A stretch of 64,000 nucleotides of DNA from Trichoplax sp. H2 (Eukaryota > Placozoa > Uniplacotomia > Trichoplacea): positions 141,890 to 205,889 of the forward strand of contig NOWV01000136.1 of NCBI GenBank assembly GCA_003344405.1, in the 5' to 3' direction. Positions 37,058 to 49,661 of this stretch are shown here, one piece after another (position 1 is the first letter of the stretch; the number at the start of each line of letters is the position of its first letter). The position numbers and the translations under genes are program-made. The notes below the pieces were generated by a model. It worked only from the letters and a program-made list of their open reading frames with translations, was not told the origin of the DNA and did not search any database.

Positions 37058-38388
37058 AAAGCTGCTTCAAAATGATAGAACGAGCTACATACGAATGCAA
37101 TCGCAAATATAATTACGATAGTCTAGCAGAATATTTGTAAGTTTGTAGTTCTCACTTTTATACGGATAGTATCTTAATTTCATTGCATTGTCGTGATAAT
37201 TGGAATCAGATCTATTTTATTATACTATAGCTTAAGAACATTATAAATATCTTGAATTGATAAGACTATACGTCTAGGATTCGCATTTATTGATATTAGG
37301 AACTACTATACGAGTATATAAGTAATACTAATTTATCGAATTACTCTTTTATGGCTTTGCTACTACATAGATATCATAAATGAACGATACTGTATTGCTA
37401 AATTTACATTTTCGTTACAGATCAAGGAAATTTCGGTATTTTATTAAATCTCAATAAAATCAACGACGAAATTGAGGATATTGAAGTAATTGATAAATTG
37501 AAGAAGCTGTAAGGTCTCGATTGTAATGTGTACTTGTTACGCTTAGGTTATGTATTTGTTGCTAAAGCCATAAGTTAAGTTAGTGTTAATAATTAATCAA
37601 GGTTTAGATAGGGTTTCTTTATATTGCTTTTTACTTAATCTGAGATTTGTATTTGTACATAACTTCATGAAATAGAGAATATATAGCATCTGTGTAGGCT
37701 ACAGTATGTATCCTAGAAGATTGGAGAATTTAGGACAGTTTTGATCTTATTGCCTGTCGATAACATCTTCTTTAACTGAAAAGTTGATGAAATTGATGGC
37801 TCCATCAATTTTATCATTAGTATTTAGTAGCCTAACAGTACTTAAAACTAGGTTTGTAGTATCAATTTTTATTTTATATCAATAAATATACATATCTTAC
37901 CATAAATTGACTACGGTTCTTAAGGGTAATACAATGTTCAACATGTCACTTTTTCTATAGTTTTTCTGTAACATAGTTCCTAGGTGTAGATGATCTATCG
38001 TAATACTATAGCGCATACATTTAAAAAGTATCGTTGCTATAAAAATTGCTCGTAATATAATAGTATGCTTAATAGGATATCTTGGTCCAGTAGAAGATAA
38101 AAATGTTAACTTTATACATTAAACAAATAATTTAGTTGTACTAGACTTAAGTACGACTGATGATAATAAAATTATGATCACAATATGCTGATTTTGACAT
38201 TAATAAATCCATATCATACACTCAAAATGAAATGTGAAGTTCATTTGCTCTAGAACTTTCAACTAAGTTCAGTCTCATATTACTGCATTTCTTGCAACAG
38301 TAATTCTACCATTTAATAAGCTATTTGCCACTTAAGTAAGACGGTAGTACTTGCTTGAAAGAGCCATATTAACTTTAAAACTGTAAAT
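37058..38388. other. Convergent intergenic with a possible extra 3' exon
   Basis: After the macro-TIR stop, 37421-37512 follows an acceptor (TTCGTTACAG) and reads QGNFGILLNLNKIN...KKL then stop in one frame, which looks protein-like. I could not find a phase-compatible donor with confidence. The rest shows no gene. CYB5D1 ends at 38389 from the other side. Confidence 0.4.
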
Positions 38389-39534
38389 TCAAGCTTCAGT
38401 TAAGTCATCATTAAAATAGATATGAATCGCTGGTAAAAAAGAGTCATCGTTCATGCCAAGTTTGAAAAATTCTTCAGAATCATCAGCAACTTCGTTCTCT
38501 TCTAGGGTTTTTGTCATGTCTAAATTTTTTCCAATGTATTTCCAAGTATAACTGCGTGCATGGGAATTGTATTTCATATAACGATCTTGAATCTCATCTA
38601 AGATTTCTTCAGAGCAAACCTGCAACAAGCAATATTCTTAATTACGATAAATTTTATAATGTATCATTCTGTAAAGTACTTATGCTGCTATTACGAAATA
38701 TATAAAATCGATAGGAGATTAAGCTGAAGTTTAGTATTACTTCGATTGTTTGCTCTTGAGATGTTAAAGTATTTATAACGCGAATAAATCGAGTTTTCTG
38801 TGAAAGAAGGCCTATGCAATAGGCATCATCTTTCCACCAAGGCTTTCCAAAATTATTAGCCCAATCACTTTGTGGATATGGCGGTGGAATATGAATAAAA
38901 CGGCCATGAGGTGTATATGGTACAATGCAACCGGTAACAGGATCGACATGCGTTCTTACCTAAATCAAGAGTGAAATTAATTTTACACTTAATGCATTTA
39001 CGTGTCTTTTAATACGATTCAATTTTAAGATAAAAGCAAATACTGTAATATTGAACAACTACTCACATCTTTCGTTTTATCATCGAACCAATGAGAAATG
39101 TCTTTACCAGCTGATTGTATAACTGGTTTCAAGAGTAGATCTCCTATAATGGATAAATGGCGTGGTTATTCGAGCTTACTAACATCACCGAATTTCAACT
39201 AATAGCCGTTGATTACCATATATCATATACTTGTTATAAATAAAATGATTATATTAATACGAATCTCAATCATTCACTCATACTACATCAACGCAATAAT
39301 CTACTCTTCAATATTATATGTTGTTGCCATACTTCTTTGCAGACTCCATCGGCAAATACTGTAAAACCTTGACAAGTACATCAGTAAGCTAGAGCTAAAC
39401 GATGCCTAACCTGAATATTGATTACATAGCGGTGTTAAATTGTAAACCTTGCCCAGGAATGAAATCCATAAATCATCGATTGTAGTGTGTATACTAACTT
39501 CGTTAGGAGTGAAATATTTCGGCCTTACCACCAT
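38389..39534 (-). CDS. CYB5D1: Cytochrome b5 domain-containing protein 1
   Basis: Four exons on the minus strand: 39534-39411, 39143-39067, 38959-38741 and 38619-38389. Phases agree and total 216 aa, close to the roughly 228 aa of the human protein. The N-terminus (PKYFTPNEV...[15 protein letters not shown]) is the cytochrome b5-like start. [20 protein letters not shown] includes the heme-domain HWF...H region. The middle ([20 protein letters not shown], then [12 protein letters not shown]) and the C-terminus ([30 protein letters not shown]) match CYB5D1 closely. The family is a conserved ciliary, radial-spoke-associated protein with a redox-type fold. The start is the only ATG that begins the conserved N-terminus. 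A candidate RFX X-box lies about 50 bp upstream. The gene is divergent from the C3orf33-like gene. Confidence 0.93.
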
Positions 39535-39582
39535 TGCGAATTTTTTTATCCAACTATCCACTTTAGTTCAATGTAACCTGAT

Positions 39583-39596
39583 GTTGTTATGGAAAC
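39583..39596. promoter_or_regulatory. Candidate RFX X-box upstream of CYB5D1
   Basis: GTTGTTATGGAAAC fits the RYYNYY-N(1-3)-RRNRAC X-box consensus with a 2-base spacer and ends about 49 bp upstream of the CYB5D1 start codon on the minus strand. RFX factors bind such boxes close to the starts of ciliary genes across animals, and CYB5D1 is a ciliary gene, so position and target agree. Confidence 0.6.
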
Positions 39597-41302
39597 GTAA
39601 ACTGGAGTTTTGCGGAATTTATACAGTACAGTACTGTAACTCTACGGTACAGTGTACTGTACTCCTGCTCCGATTGGTGAGACAGCGGACAGATCATAAA
39701 AGGGTTCTATACGATTTCTACTCTACTGCACTATACTTTTGTACAGTACACTAAACATTGACCGTCTCGTAACGGTATGATTCCAGACCAGCCGACACGA
39801 ACTAGACGGGCGTCCGCGCGTCTGTTCATTTTTTTGATCCAACAAGTACTGGACACTATATAGTGTTCTAAACTAGCGCTGTAGACTTATAGAATATTAT
39901 AGAATGAAATAGTAAACACTTGATTGCCCTGGAATTGTATTAGCTGCAAATCTTTCTCCTGAGCATTTACTTTGATTGCAAAATTATTTCTTGCTATCAT
40001 TTCTTACACAGTTGTAGCTCTTACTACTGATTAATTAATCTATTAGACGTTGTGATAATAGATAAGAGTTCTTGAGCTATTAATTTTAATTCTTTGGCCA
40101 TCAGATAAGGACGATCGAGTTGTGTACTAGCTGCAGTGGAGGAGGCTGCCAATAATGAAGTGGAGAGATTGCTGAGGAGCAGTAGGGCGAAACGGTAAAT
40201 AGAAAGTTGAATTATAGTGATCATGCATAGTTTACACTTCAATTTATCGCTATTCCTTACACTGTGTTGTATCCAAGTGTTTGATTCTATGGTAAAGTGG
40301 GCTACGCACCATAACGGTGCCAAAATGTTGTATTAACGTGAGCGAATTGAAGGTCAATGCTGGTTAGAATATTTGCATGTAGGACTGCAATTCTGCAAGA
40401 ATAGCTTGCAGACAGACCTGACGAATGGCGTATAGCATCTATAAAATAATAGTGCACCTATCACGACCAAGGTTGTGACACCAGAAGATAATATAAAAAT
40501 AAATGTTCTTTATCCTCGTTGATCCGGCAGATCTACCTCGTTACTTGACATTAAGTAGAACTACTCCTCTAATAATTAATGACTGTTTGCTTCTGAAGTG
40601 AAATAATTGGTGCTAGTCTACCTTTTATCCTACAGACAACTCTTTGATCGACGTGTATAACTACAGTATCTAGTCTACATATGGAAGTGAGAACTATCTA
40701 GTGTATCTGCTGTATTTGTTGTATTATCAGGTTTGTTGAAGTAGGGTAGACAATTTGCTATGCAAATAATTTCATATCAAAAATTTCACATCTAATTTTT
40801 TAGAGCTGTGGCAAACCAGCTAGACAGAAGGTGTTAATTACAGCTCCTATATCAACTTGCTTTTTTGTTAAATATTGATACTTGTCGATGAAGCGAATAT
40901 AGCTGAATTCATAATTCTGTTATGAATTTAAACATCTCTATTGCATCTTTGATATCGTACCTAGTATACTGAACTGAAGCTTATTTTACTAACTGGTGTA
41001 TCAATATTCGAATATCGTACAACAAAATTCATGATATATGGTAAAGTTAATGGGCATATTTGTAAAATTGTGCACGTACGCGATTATAGTATACGCGTAT
41101 TTACTGCGAGTGCATTTTGCTTTATTCTTCGCGGTAGAGCAAAAATCATTCGATTTCCAGTTTCCGTTTAGGTAGTGACTTGTTATGTTTAAAAACGATT
41201 ATATCTCATTTACTACTTACTAATTTATGCGTTCATATATTTTCATTCTTATTTCAATAGATGATAGTAAGGATACATTAGTCGTAATACCTTGTTGGCG
41301 AC
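39597..41302. other. Divergent promoter region between CYB5D1 and the C3orf33-like gene
   Basis: About 1.7 kb without a supported gene. 39620-39760 holds several TACAGTAC/GTACTGTA palindromic words like those at 58.8 and 59.5 kb. 39804-39823 is a CpG-rich near-palindrome (AGACGGGCG and CGCGCGTCT around a TC spacer). A 99-codon open frame on the minus strand (40323-40024) has no recognised homology. Confidence 0.5.
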
Positions 41303-42868
41303 ATGGGTGGCAAAGACGTGAAGGAAATGAATCCGTTTAATAAAGTTTCTATTTTTATAGATGACAATTTACGTACTATCAGGGTAAGTCTTAATACCTA
41401 ATTTTTACTATTTTGATACCGAATCGTAAACATAGAAGTCATAAATGCTGTTACGAAATGAATATGATGCACAGCATACATTACAGTAACTGCATACTGC
41501 TATATATGATTGATTTGAAATACGACACTGATATTTACTGATCATTAAATATATAACGAACTGTATTATCTACAAAAATGATCGCTATATAGAAAATAAT
41601 TGATAGCGGCATTGCGATTATATCCATTTTCGAGTGAATCATCCGACAGGAGATTCTGCAAATCTCATGGTGTTCGTGCGCTAATTAATCAACACTAAGA
41701 TCGAATATCATAAGTGTTTCTAGAATGCGAGATACATTAATCTATCTTTCCACTGTTTACTATAGCTTGGTGTCACCATGTGCATGGGTATCGGCTTAAT
41801 TATCGTTGCACGGAGCGGTAGATTGGTATGTATTACATTTAGAGTTGACATCACCAGCAAGTAGAATGATTAAATTGCTGTTTGGAAGGATAAAAGCAAA
41901 GCAAAACTTACAGTATCAGATTTATTAAGTTTCACCGTGTATTCCGAATGATAGTAATGTGACTGTGTATTATGACTAGTAGACAAAGTTGCAAATGTCA
42001 TATCGTGAATCGGTTTCATGCTCTTTACCATGTTTTACTGCCAAAGAAATGTTATAAATCGAGTCATTGCTTATCAATACATTTGTCTTAATTTAGTTGA
42101 AAACGTTCACATCTGTGTCCGATATACCCGAAAAATTTATCAGAAAAAATATAAAGTTACGTGGGATTGTAAAAAGTATTGACGAAAATGGCATTTTAAT
42201 GGTCCAACATGTGCCTGTGTACCGACCTTCTCTTCTCAAATGTAAGTCTAAGTTGACATTTAAAAATTACTTCTTAATGATTCTTAACCATCATTTTACC
42301 TTGAATTTGACGCTCCTTCAATAGCGAGGGATCATTGTCCCTTGAATGTAAAATTATTGGGTTTAGAATTACATGAAAATGGTCACTTGTGGCTAAAATC
42401 ACATCTGCTTGACAAACATATTTGGTTTCAGCTGTTTAGTGTTAATAGCAAAGATACGCTGGAATGTATAATTTTCAAAGGCGAGGCAAGTATCTCATCT
42501 ATCCAACTTTATTTATTATGCATTATCGTTGTATTGATCAAAAGGTGGCCTTTGTCTCACCATAGAATTTTATTATACGGTCTCGAATGAATGTGAACGA
42601 GTTACTCATTAAGGATGGCTTAGCTACAGTTACGACAATTAACCAAATCGAGAATAAACGAATTGCTAATGAAGTAGTCCGAAAGTTTATTAGAGCTGAG
42701 CTAAAGGCGGAAAAGAGCGAAAAAGGACTATGGATGACTTCTTCAATTGGGATCATGGATAGGCTGTCTAACCTCAAACATAAATTAAGAGATTGGACGG
42801 ATAATTTAAAAAGATCACTGATTTCAGTGCAATCACGCATAACTGGGTACTTTGGAAAGAAAAAATAA
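41303..42868 (+). CDS. C3orf33-like protein (nuclease-fold, single membrane segment)
   Basis: Five exons: 41303-41383, 41766-41825, 42097-42241, 42325-42485 and 42566-42868, phases consistent, 249 aa. Exon 2 encodes one hydrophobic segment (VTMCMGIGLIIVA) preceded by NLRTIR. Exon 3 has FTSVSDIPEKFIRKNIKLRG, very close to the human C3orf33 segment. Exon 4 gives LLGLELHENGHLWL...HIWFQLF. Exon 5 gives NELLIKDGLA...AELKAEKSEKGLW and a basic C-terminus. The latter half has the look of a staphylococcal-nuclease-like (SNase/OB) fold. Human C3orf33 is poorly characterised, so I assign no activity. Intron 4 has a GC donor (GAG|GCAAGT) with an otherwise ideal consensus; the phase fits only with this donor. 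Confidence 0.88.
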
Positions 42869-44682
42869 ATGGCTTTTGTTAATGTATCTATAGTATATTG
42901 CATATCTATTGAGCTGACGATTTTATAGTTTTACTGTTGCAACTAATGCAACGTTAATGTTATTATAGATATATAAGCATGTACGTGTCATGTATAGAGT
43001 ATGCGACAGGTATAATGATACAGCTGCATTATAGATGATTTTTTGGTGCTACACAAAATACATCTTGATCTGGAATTCTACGACTATTAAAATGTACTAG
43101 CTTATACGTAAATGCCTTTTAGGCTACCGTATCTTTCATTGAATACAGCATAACAATAAATTATTATCTCCAATGATCTAGATTTCGACGTCACATAAGC
43201 ATAATGTTCCAATGTCATGCAACCAATCTTGTAAAATATCAGCATCTACCGTACACTCTAGACTGTATTACAATTTAGATCTGTATAGAAATATTTGCAT
43301 CCAAGTATAGAACATATTCAGTATAGCATACTGTACCTGCAGTATACTGTACGTTTAAATTATGAATTATTTGCTGGATACGAAGAATACTGGTAGCATC
43401 TAAGCATTTTTGTATGCTATGCAAGGTATTGAGTTAATTCTGGACGTTATCACAAGCTGGTTTTAGAGCTCTTGTCTGTTCCCTTGTTCGAAATTTAATA
43501 TTGCCAGTTAGTGAGCTCAATTGATTTTTCATGCCCGTACACACTTCAGCTCGGGTATGCAAAGTTGCAGCGTTGTGAGCTACTGTAATTCCGCACGTAG
43601 TCGTTTTCCAATTTTAGTGTTTACAACAACATTTCTTGTCCATCAGCGTAGAAATCCCACAAGATCTTATTATGAAATTTGTTAAGCGTATTTCGAACCG
43701 TTCCTTTTTTGCACACTAAACTTATATCATTTAATTCCCCCTTTTTATACTGCATGTGATGATATAACTAATAGTAAACAATTGATAAACATTTATTCGA
43801 GTATTATCTATAGCCGATGCATGATTAATTAATTTCATTCAATTTATTTATAAATTTACTATTAATCTTGCTATCATTCACTTAGTTTGATCGTTTGGAT
43901 CTTGTCTTGTTCGAATTATCCACACCACCGTCCGTCCGCACCGAGCATGCGCAGTTTTCGACTGAGTTTTAAACGTTAGAAAGACGTTTAAAAACTCCAA
44001 ATGGCCAATGTGGCGCGTCCTCGAGGCAATCTCTTGTAAAGCGATAATACGGCTAAAATGGCTATTAAATCTATATTAACCTAGTATTGTAGAGTATATG
44101 ATTCGTCTACTGTATCGTATGCATGCTTAGAACTACTCTATAGTTTCATAATAACTGAAAATCCGATTCTTTTGGTGACCATTTTTAGGGCCTTCGTTGC
44201 CCATGACAGCGGAAAGCTTCGAAGGGTTCGAGTACAAAAACTACAGTTAAAATAATGTCGCCAATTGGTCCCAATGGGCAGGAGCGATGCGACATTGCTT
44301 TTGCAGTAAATTATATAGTAAAGTATATTATAGGACTAAAAGTAATGTCGTAAATAAAGACTCATACTACGTAGCTGGGGTGACATGGTTTTTGTTGGAG
44401 CGGGTAGTATGCAGTGATTTTTTTCGTCCAGTATAGTATTATTCACTGTAATCGCTAGGTGATTAGCATACTAGCTCAAACCATAGTTCAAGAGCTATAA
44501 GAGCTCTAGTCGAGCATAACTCAGTATTCATAGTCACTGTCTACAACAGACTACAGTACAATCATAGAAAAATTAGTACTGTAGAATGGACAGTATACTG
44601 TATAGAAACAGAGTTGGCTCATACCCATTCACACTAACGCCAATCCAAATACGCGTGTAGCTCATTGTGGAAAATATCCATC
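42869..44682. other. Intergenic upstream of cyclin L
   Basis: No supported gene. 43440-43720 and 43915-44040 are GC-richer than their surroundings. The second carries GCATGCGCAG (43945-43954), a good match to an NRF-1 site, and may be promoter sequence about 730 bp from the cyclin L start codon. Confidence 0.4.
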
Positions 44683-47600
44683 ATGGCGGTGCCGACAGAA
44701 TTCAGTGGCGTTGTTCTATCCCTTGAAAATACTATTTATCCAGATGAAAAACTACAAGAAACACCATCGCAATTAGACGGATTAAGTAAGGAAATGGAAA
44801 CAAACTTACGAATTGCAGGTTGTGAATATATTCAAGCTGCAGGAATCTTATTAAAATTACCTCAGGTCAGTTGAAAATCCAGTCTATGCTGTCTACTCAT
44901 ACATTGTTACTACTTCTAGCATTGGATAAATGGATTGAATGTTGTAGATTATAGGATAGGAATGAGATATTGTTGAGCTTTTTATCGAGTAATTCATTAT
45001 ATATACAACGCAGATAAAGGATCAGCTTTACAGTATGTAGGAATAGCTGTATGATGATAGTATTTGTAAGCTTATTTTTGTACACTATGAATCAACAAGC
45101 TTGATCATTTTGCGATCATGTTCTATATTGAGAGATCATTAATAGTGAGATAAAGATCAAGAATTTTCTACATTTAACATTATTATTGTCATCAAGCTGG
45201 ACGATCGATGACAAATTCATTTCCTACGTGATAGAGATGAGTGATTGTCAAGTCTGTCAAGGATGCTTACGAAAACGATCGTTAGTAATGATGATAATCA
45301 TTAATAGTCAATAGAAGATCAAGAGAGCTTATACGTTAATAATACGATCAAGCTATAGAGTCAATGCTTACATGAGTAATCATCAGTAGTTAAAAGAAGA
45401 TCAAGAATTCGTATACATTAATATGAAGATCAAACGATGGATTATAGCGCACTCATTTCCTACGTAAAGGAGATAGTCCTACATGAACTTCATAAAGGAT
45501 GCTTACATTAATGATCGTTAGTAGTCGGAAGATTTATACTGTGTAATTGAAAGACTAATAAGAGTTCTTCTGCCTTTTCACGTTAATATTGCGATCAAAC
45601 TGTAAAGTCGATAACAAGCTCATTACTTAACATGATGGAGATGATTGTAGTCCATGCTATTGATGCTACTAAATTAAGTTGTATTCGTAACAGCATTGAT
45701 GTTCTTTTCAGGTGGCAATGGCAACTGCACAAGTACTTTATCAACGCTATTATTATTCCAAGTCTTTTGTCAAATACAATTATGAGGTAGACAAGCGATA
45801 AATTGACAATAACTTTGCTCTAATCTGCTTTAAATTCTATCAAGGACTCTATTCCTACACCGTATGATCATTATAATGAGTCAAAAGTACTAATTGAATT
45901 CTGTAGCATTAAAGTACCTTTCTTGTCAAGAAATTCTATTCCATGGTATCAGCTTATATTGTAATCTAGATGATGGACGGCATAACTATTATTATAGTAG
46001 TGATACGGTTATACTTTCTATAATTATAAAGAACTCGGCTTGCAAGCAAATAGCTTAAAACTAACATATAATTTCCTTGATCATTTCAACCTTGTATGAT
46101 AGATATGTGCCATGGCATGCATCTTCTTGGCTGCAAAAATTGAAGAGCATCCACGTCGTATTCGAGATGTTGTCAACGTTTTCTATCATATAAGACGGAA
46201 ACTGAATGAATTGTAAATACAAACAAAAATACTTTCATACTATCAAACTAGTTGATACTGTGTTAATACGTGACTATCCGTTTATGTTTTTATAGGCCTA
46301 ATAAGGTAATGGACTATATGAGTAACGAATACTTCCACAAGAAAAGTGAGGTTATTAAAGCAGAGCGACGAGTATTAAAGGTAATTCATTGAGGATACAT
46401 ACTAAACCAAGGCGTAACTTGACCTGTTAGACTGTATAAATCGTAGCTAGATTCAGTAATAATTTCTATCTTTTATGGATTGATTGCCATTTTGGTATAT
46501 CCTACAACACGATTGATCTGTAAACTAAACTTTACGCTCTGTAATAACTTATTTAATTTACTCATGACTATACTTAGGAGTTGGGTTTCTGTGTCCATGT
46601 CAAACATCCTCATAAATGTATTGTCACTTACTTGAAAATATTAGAATGTAACGATAATACTGAATTGATCCAAAAAGCTTGGTAAGTACAGAAGATTAGA
46701 CGTGTTCTATCTATTTTCTAGATATTAAATATCGAGTATGAATGCAAGAAATTAAACTATACATGTTCTAGTAAATGCTGTATTAATTTCATATTAATTC
46801 GCTTGGAAATTTAGACTTCATTCTGTGTATAGTAATGAAAATAGCTAAACATTTTTATATGCGCGGAAAATCAAATTACGTCTGATATTTTACCTTTGAT
46901 TTTATGCTACTTCTCTGTTATCCTACTGAATCAGTTCTTATTTAATGTGTTAACGTGTTATGCAAAATTAGAGTGTACTACATATAGATCACAGAAAAAT
47001 GATACTTCATCATTTAATAGTCTGTATTTGAGAGCATACAATCTAATTTTGCGTTTGATCAATCTTCCACATTGTGCAATTACCTGAATTAGTTAGCTAG
47101 TTAGTAATTAGTGCTATCGTATGCGTACGTGAAACTACGAATTATTGATGTAATTAATGCATACATACAGTAAGCAGTGTATTTTGTAAAAAAAGGATTT
47201 AAGTTGTCGTGTCATAATGGTCGATTTATTATAAATATTATTGGCAGTCAAGTGATACGTTTTGATTGAACATTTTATTTACATAAAGTTTGTTATATGT
47301 TGCTACGATAGGAATTACATGAATGATAGCCTGAGGACAGACGTATTTATGCGATATACACCGGAAACTATAGCCTGTGCATGTATCTACTTGAGTGCCA
47401 GACAGCTTGGGGTAAATTTTTTTTATCAAACTTTAAAGTGATGTGTGCTATGATGTTTGAATATAGCGCGTTGCCTTCGTAAATGTCTTCAAGGCTGGCT
47501 ATGTCAATTATCTAAAATGTTTAATTGCTGTTTTGCTAATACCAGATTGGCTTACCCAGCAATCCTCCTTGGTATGAGGTTTTCGATGCAACAACAAAAG

Positions 47601-48824
47601 AGATGGAGGTATATTTGCTCATAGTTTCCGTAATTGATAGCGTTGACATGTTAATATACCAAGTCAAATATGTAGTAGACATAATTGCTTCCTAATTGCA
47701 GAGAATAAGTCGAACCATTTTGCACTTGTATACGATTCCAAAAGTAAGTAATGTAACAGATGATATTACACGTATGTTTTATGGTCAGTGAATAAAAAAT
47801 GTAACCATGCTGCCATATTATTTACTGATAGGTAAAAGTTGAAGACTTAGAAAAAGAAATCGATGCAGCGAAGAAAATATTAGATGTAAGTACGAATATT
47901 CTTTAAAGTTTCTTTAGAATTTGGTGCATACTGTATATTGTTAATGCAAAAGTGCTTTATATAATTGAATTAAATAATTAATCTGTACCATACCAAATGT
48001 GAAAATTCTAGGAAAAAAGAAAAAAAGAAAAAGAACAGAAGCATTCCGAAACTGCCCAGACATCTATCCAAGGTTCACCGGTTGATTCTCCTCGCAATGG
48101 ACAAAAAGGTAGGTTAACGTAAAGAAAGACAAACGTGAAACCTTGGCATTATTATTACCATTCTTGGTACTAAATCCATCTTAACTATTCCTTACTGTAG
48201 GTAGCCCAAATAAATCTAAAGAATTAGTTAGACAAGCTTTAAATAAAATCAGAGAAAACAATAAAGATAAATCGAATCATCCTGAGTAAGTAATATTTAA
48301 ATGATACCATTTTGCGACATTTTAAGTAGCGCACAACTACACATTCATAGTTTTTACATTTGTTTTTATGATTATAAATTGTTGACATATGAGGATAACG
48401 TAATTTCTTTCTCATGAATATTAGGGATCGTGATCATAAGAATGACGAGAAAATTTCGACATCTAGGAGTACCGATAGTACACGATCAGGATCGGAAATT
48501 TCGAGTGAAAGTAGCGATAGTTCAAGCCCTAGGAAAAGATCGCGCAGCCCTGTTGTAAGGTCGAGACATAGTCGACCGGGATCACCTAGCGATGATAGAC
48601 ACCACAGTAGTAATGTAAATAGTAAAATTGAGAAAGCTCGCGAAAAGGCTGGAATCACATTTAGAAAGCGATCGGATTACCGTAGATCTCGATCTCGTTC
48701 GAGAAGTAGGAGTCCGTACAGAAGCAGATACAGGGATAGTTATAGAAGAGACGAAAGACGTCGAAGTAAGGACAGAGACAGAAGGGATGATAGACGCCGT
48801 CGTGACTACTATGACAGGCGATGA
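44683..48824 (+). CDS. CCNL: Cyclin L with C-terminal RS domain
   Basis: Twelve exons: 44683-44865, 45712-45786, 46103-46212, 46296-46380, 46578-46681, 47312-47411, 47546-47608, 47702-47743, 47832-47885, 48012-48108, 48201-48285 and 48425-48824. All phases agree and give 465 aa. The cyclin box covers [69 protein letters not shown] and the second fold from [15 protein letters not shown]. The last exon is an Arg/Ser-rich tail ([20 protein letters not shown] and neighbours), the hallmark of cyclin L. Cyclin L partners CDK11 and related kinases in nuclear speckles, linking transcription and splicing. The start is the first ATG in exon 1. Intron 1 (846 bp) is filled by a repeat array. The gene is convergent with NCAPD2. 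One invertebrate gene would correspond to vertebrate CCNL1 and CCNL2. Confidence 0.94.
45130..45670. repeat. Tandem repeat inside cyclin L intron 1
   Basis: Units of about 100-200 bp share AGATCAAGA, TACGATCAAGCTATAGAGTC-like, CTCATTTCCTACGT, GTCAAGGATGCTTACA-like and GATCGTTAGTAGT blocks. At least three to four diverged units can be followed. They account for most of the length of this unusually long intron. Confidence 0.6.
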
Positions 48825-49084
48825 ACCTGAATTTTGTGTTAATCGAAATTGGAAATACTTCATTTGACATATACAGTACAAACTATAAATATCTAATCCC
48901 TGTTGGCAATTGTGGCGGAATAGCTATAACGTGTGGTACCTACCAAACGTATAAGAATGTAGATGATCCAATCGATCGAATATTCCGTTAATCGAGCACA
49001 GTTCTTGTTACAGTTACTGTACATAATGTATATTATATTTTCGCCGAGCTACTCTTTACTTTGATGTTTAACTGCGTTTGATTA

Positions 49085-49090
49085 AATAAA
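49085..49090 (+). promoter_or_regulatory. Probable cyclin L polyadenylation signal
   Basis: AATAAA 261 bp downstream of the cyclin L stop codon, followed by a T-rich stretch at about 49098-49120. It lies well before the convergent NCAPD2 3' end at 49662. Confidence 0.5.
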
Positions 49091-49661
49091 AGCAAGACGT
49101 TTTTGTAAGAAATATTTGTTTTAATCATTCTTTACATGAATATTATAACTTGTATAAAAACGAATAAGTCACATTGCTCAGAGTAAACATGAAATAATAA
49201 TACTATTTCCATTCTGTAAAACTAACATATAGGTAACAACCAGCGAAACGTTCAATAGAGCACATAATTTAGTGTAATACTGTAATATATTATTTACCTA
49301 CAGTACAATACCAACCTTACAATAATACGTAGTTAAGTTTCAAATAAAAATTCGCTTCAAAATTTTAAGCCGACAATCTACAAAATTTCTGTATTATCTT
49401 GCAACAGTCAATCGATAGATATTCTTTCATCTAAGTACTGTACATTTACATGATGATATGAAATCATACGCGCACTTTACTATTACTGTAGCAACTTAAA
49501 AAATGCTATCTTAAATCCTGCGAGGTTAGCAGTATTAATATCAATAACATTGTGGTACTGTACAGCATGACGTGCGGCCATCCCGTTACTCAAATGCGAG
49601 GTAGCCATCTAATCATTAACAGATAGAAGGTCTATCACTAATATCAATCAAGTGTATTAAT

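Noticed and set aside
39301-39370. Possible extra CYB5D1 exon (minus strand, [14 protein letters not shown]...)
   Set aside because: It would end in an in-frame stop, and exon 1 joins the GDLLLKP exon directly in phase and matches the family without it.
39449-39754. Plus-strand open frame of 101 codons
   Set aside because: Antisense to CYB5D1 exon 1 and then running into the TACAGTAC repeat; its Tyr/Thr/Val repeats come from the repeat sequence.
40024-40323. 99-codon minus-strand open frame with a hydrophobic stretch between CYB5D1 and the C3orf33-like gene
   Set aside because: No family recognised and no splice partners. The hydrophobic run could suggest a signal peptide, but nothing else supports a secreted peptide gene.
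44160-44240. tRNA-like GGTTCGAGT word upstream of cyclin L
   Set aside because: No acceptor, D or anticodon stems could be folded around it.
48434-48881. Three open frames overlapping the last cyclin L exon in other frames
   Set aside because: By-products of the Arg/Ser codon repeats in the RS domain.
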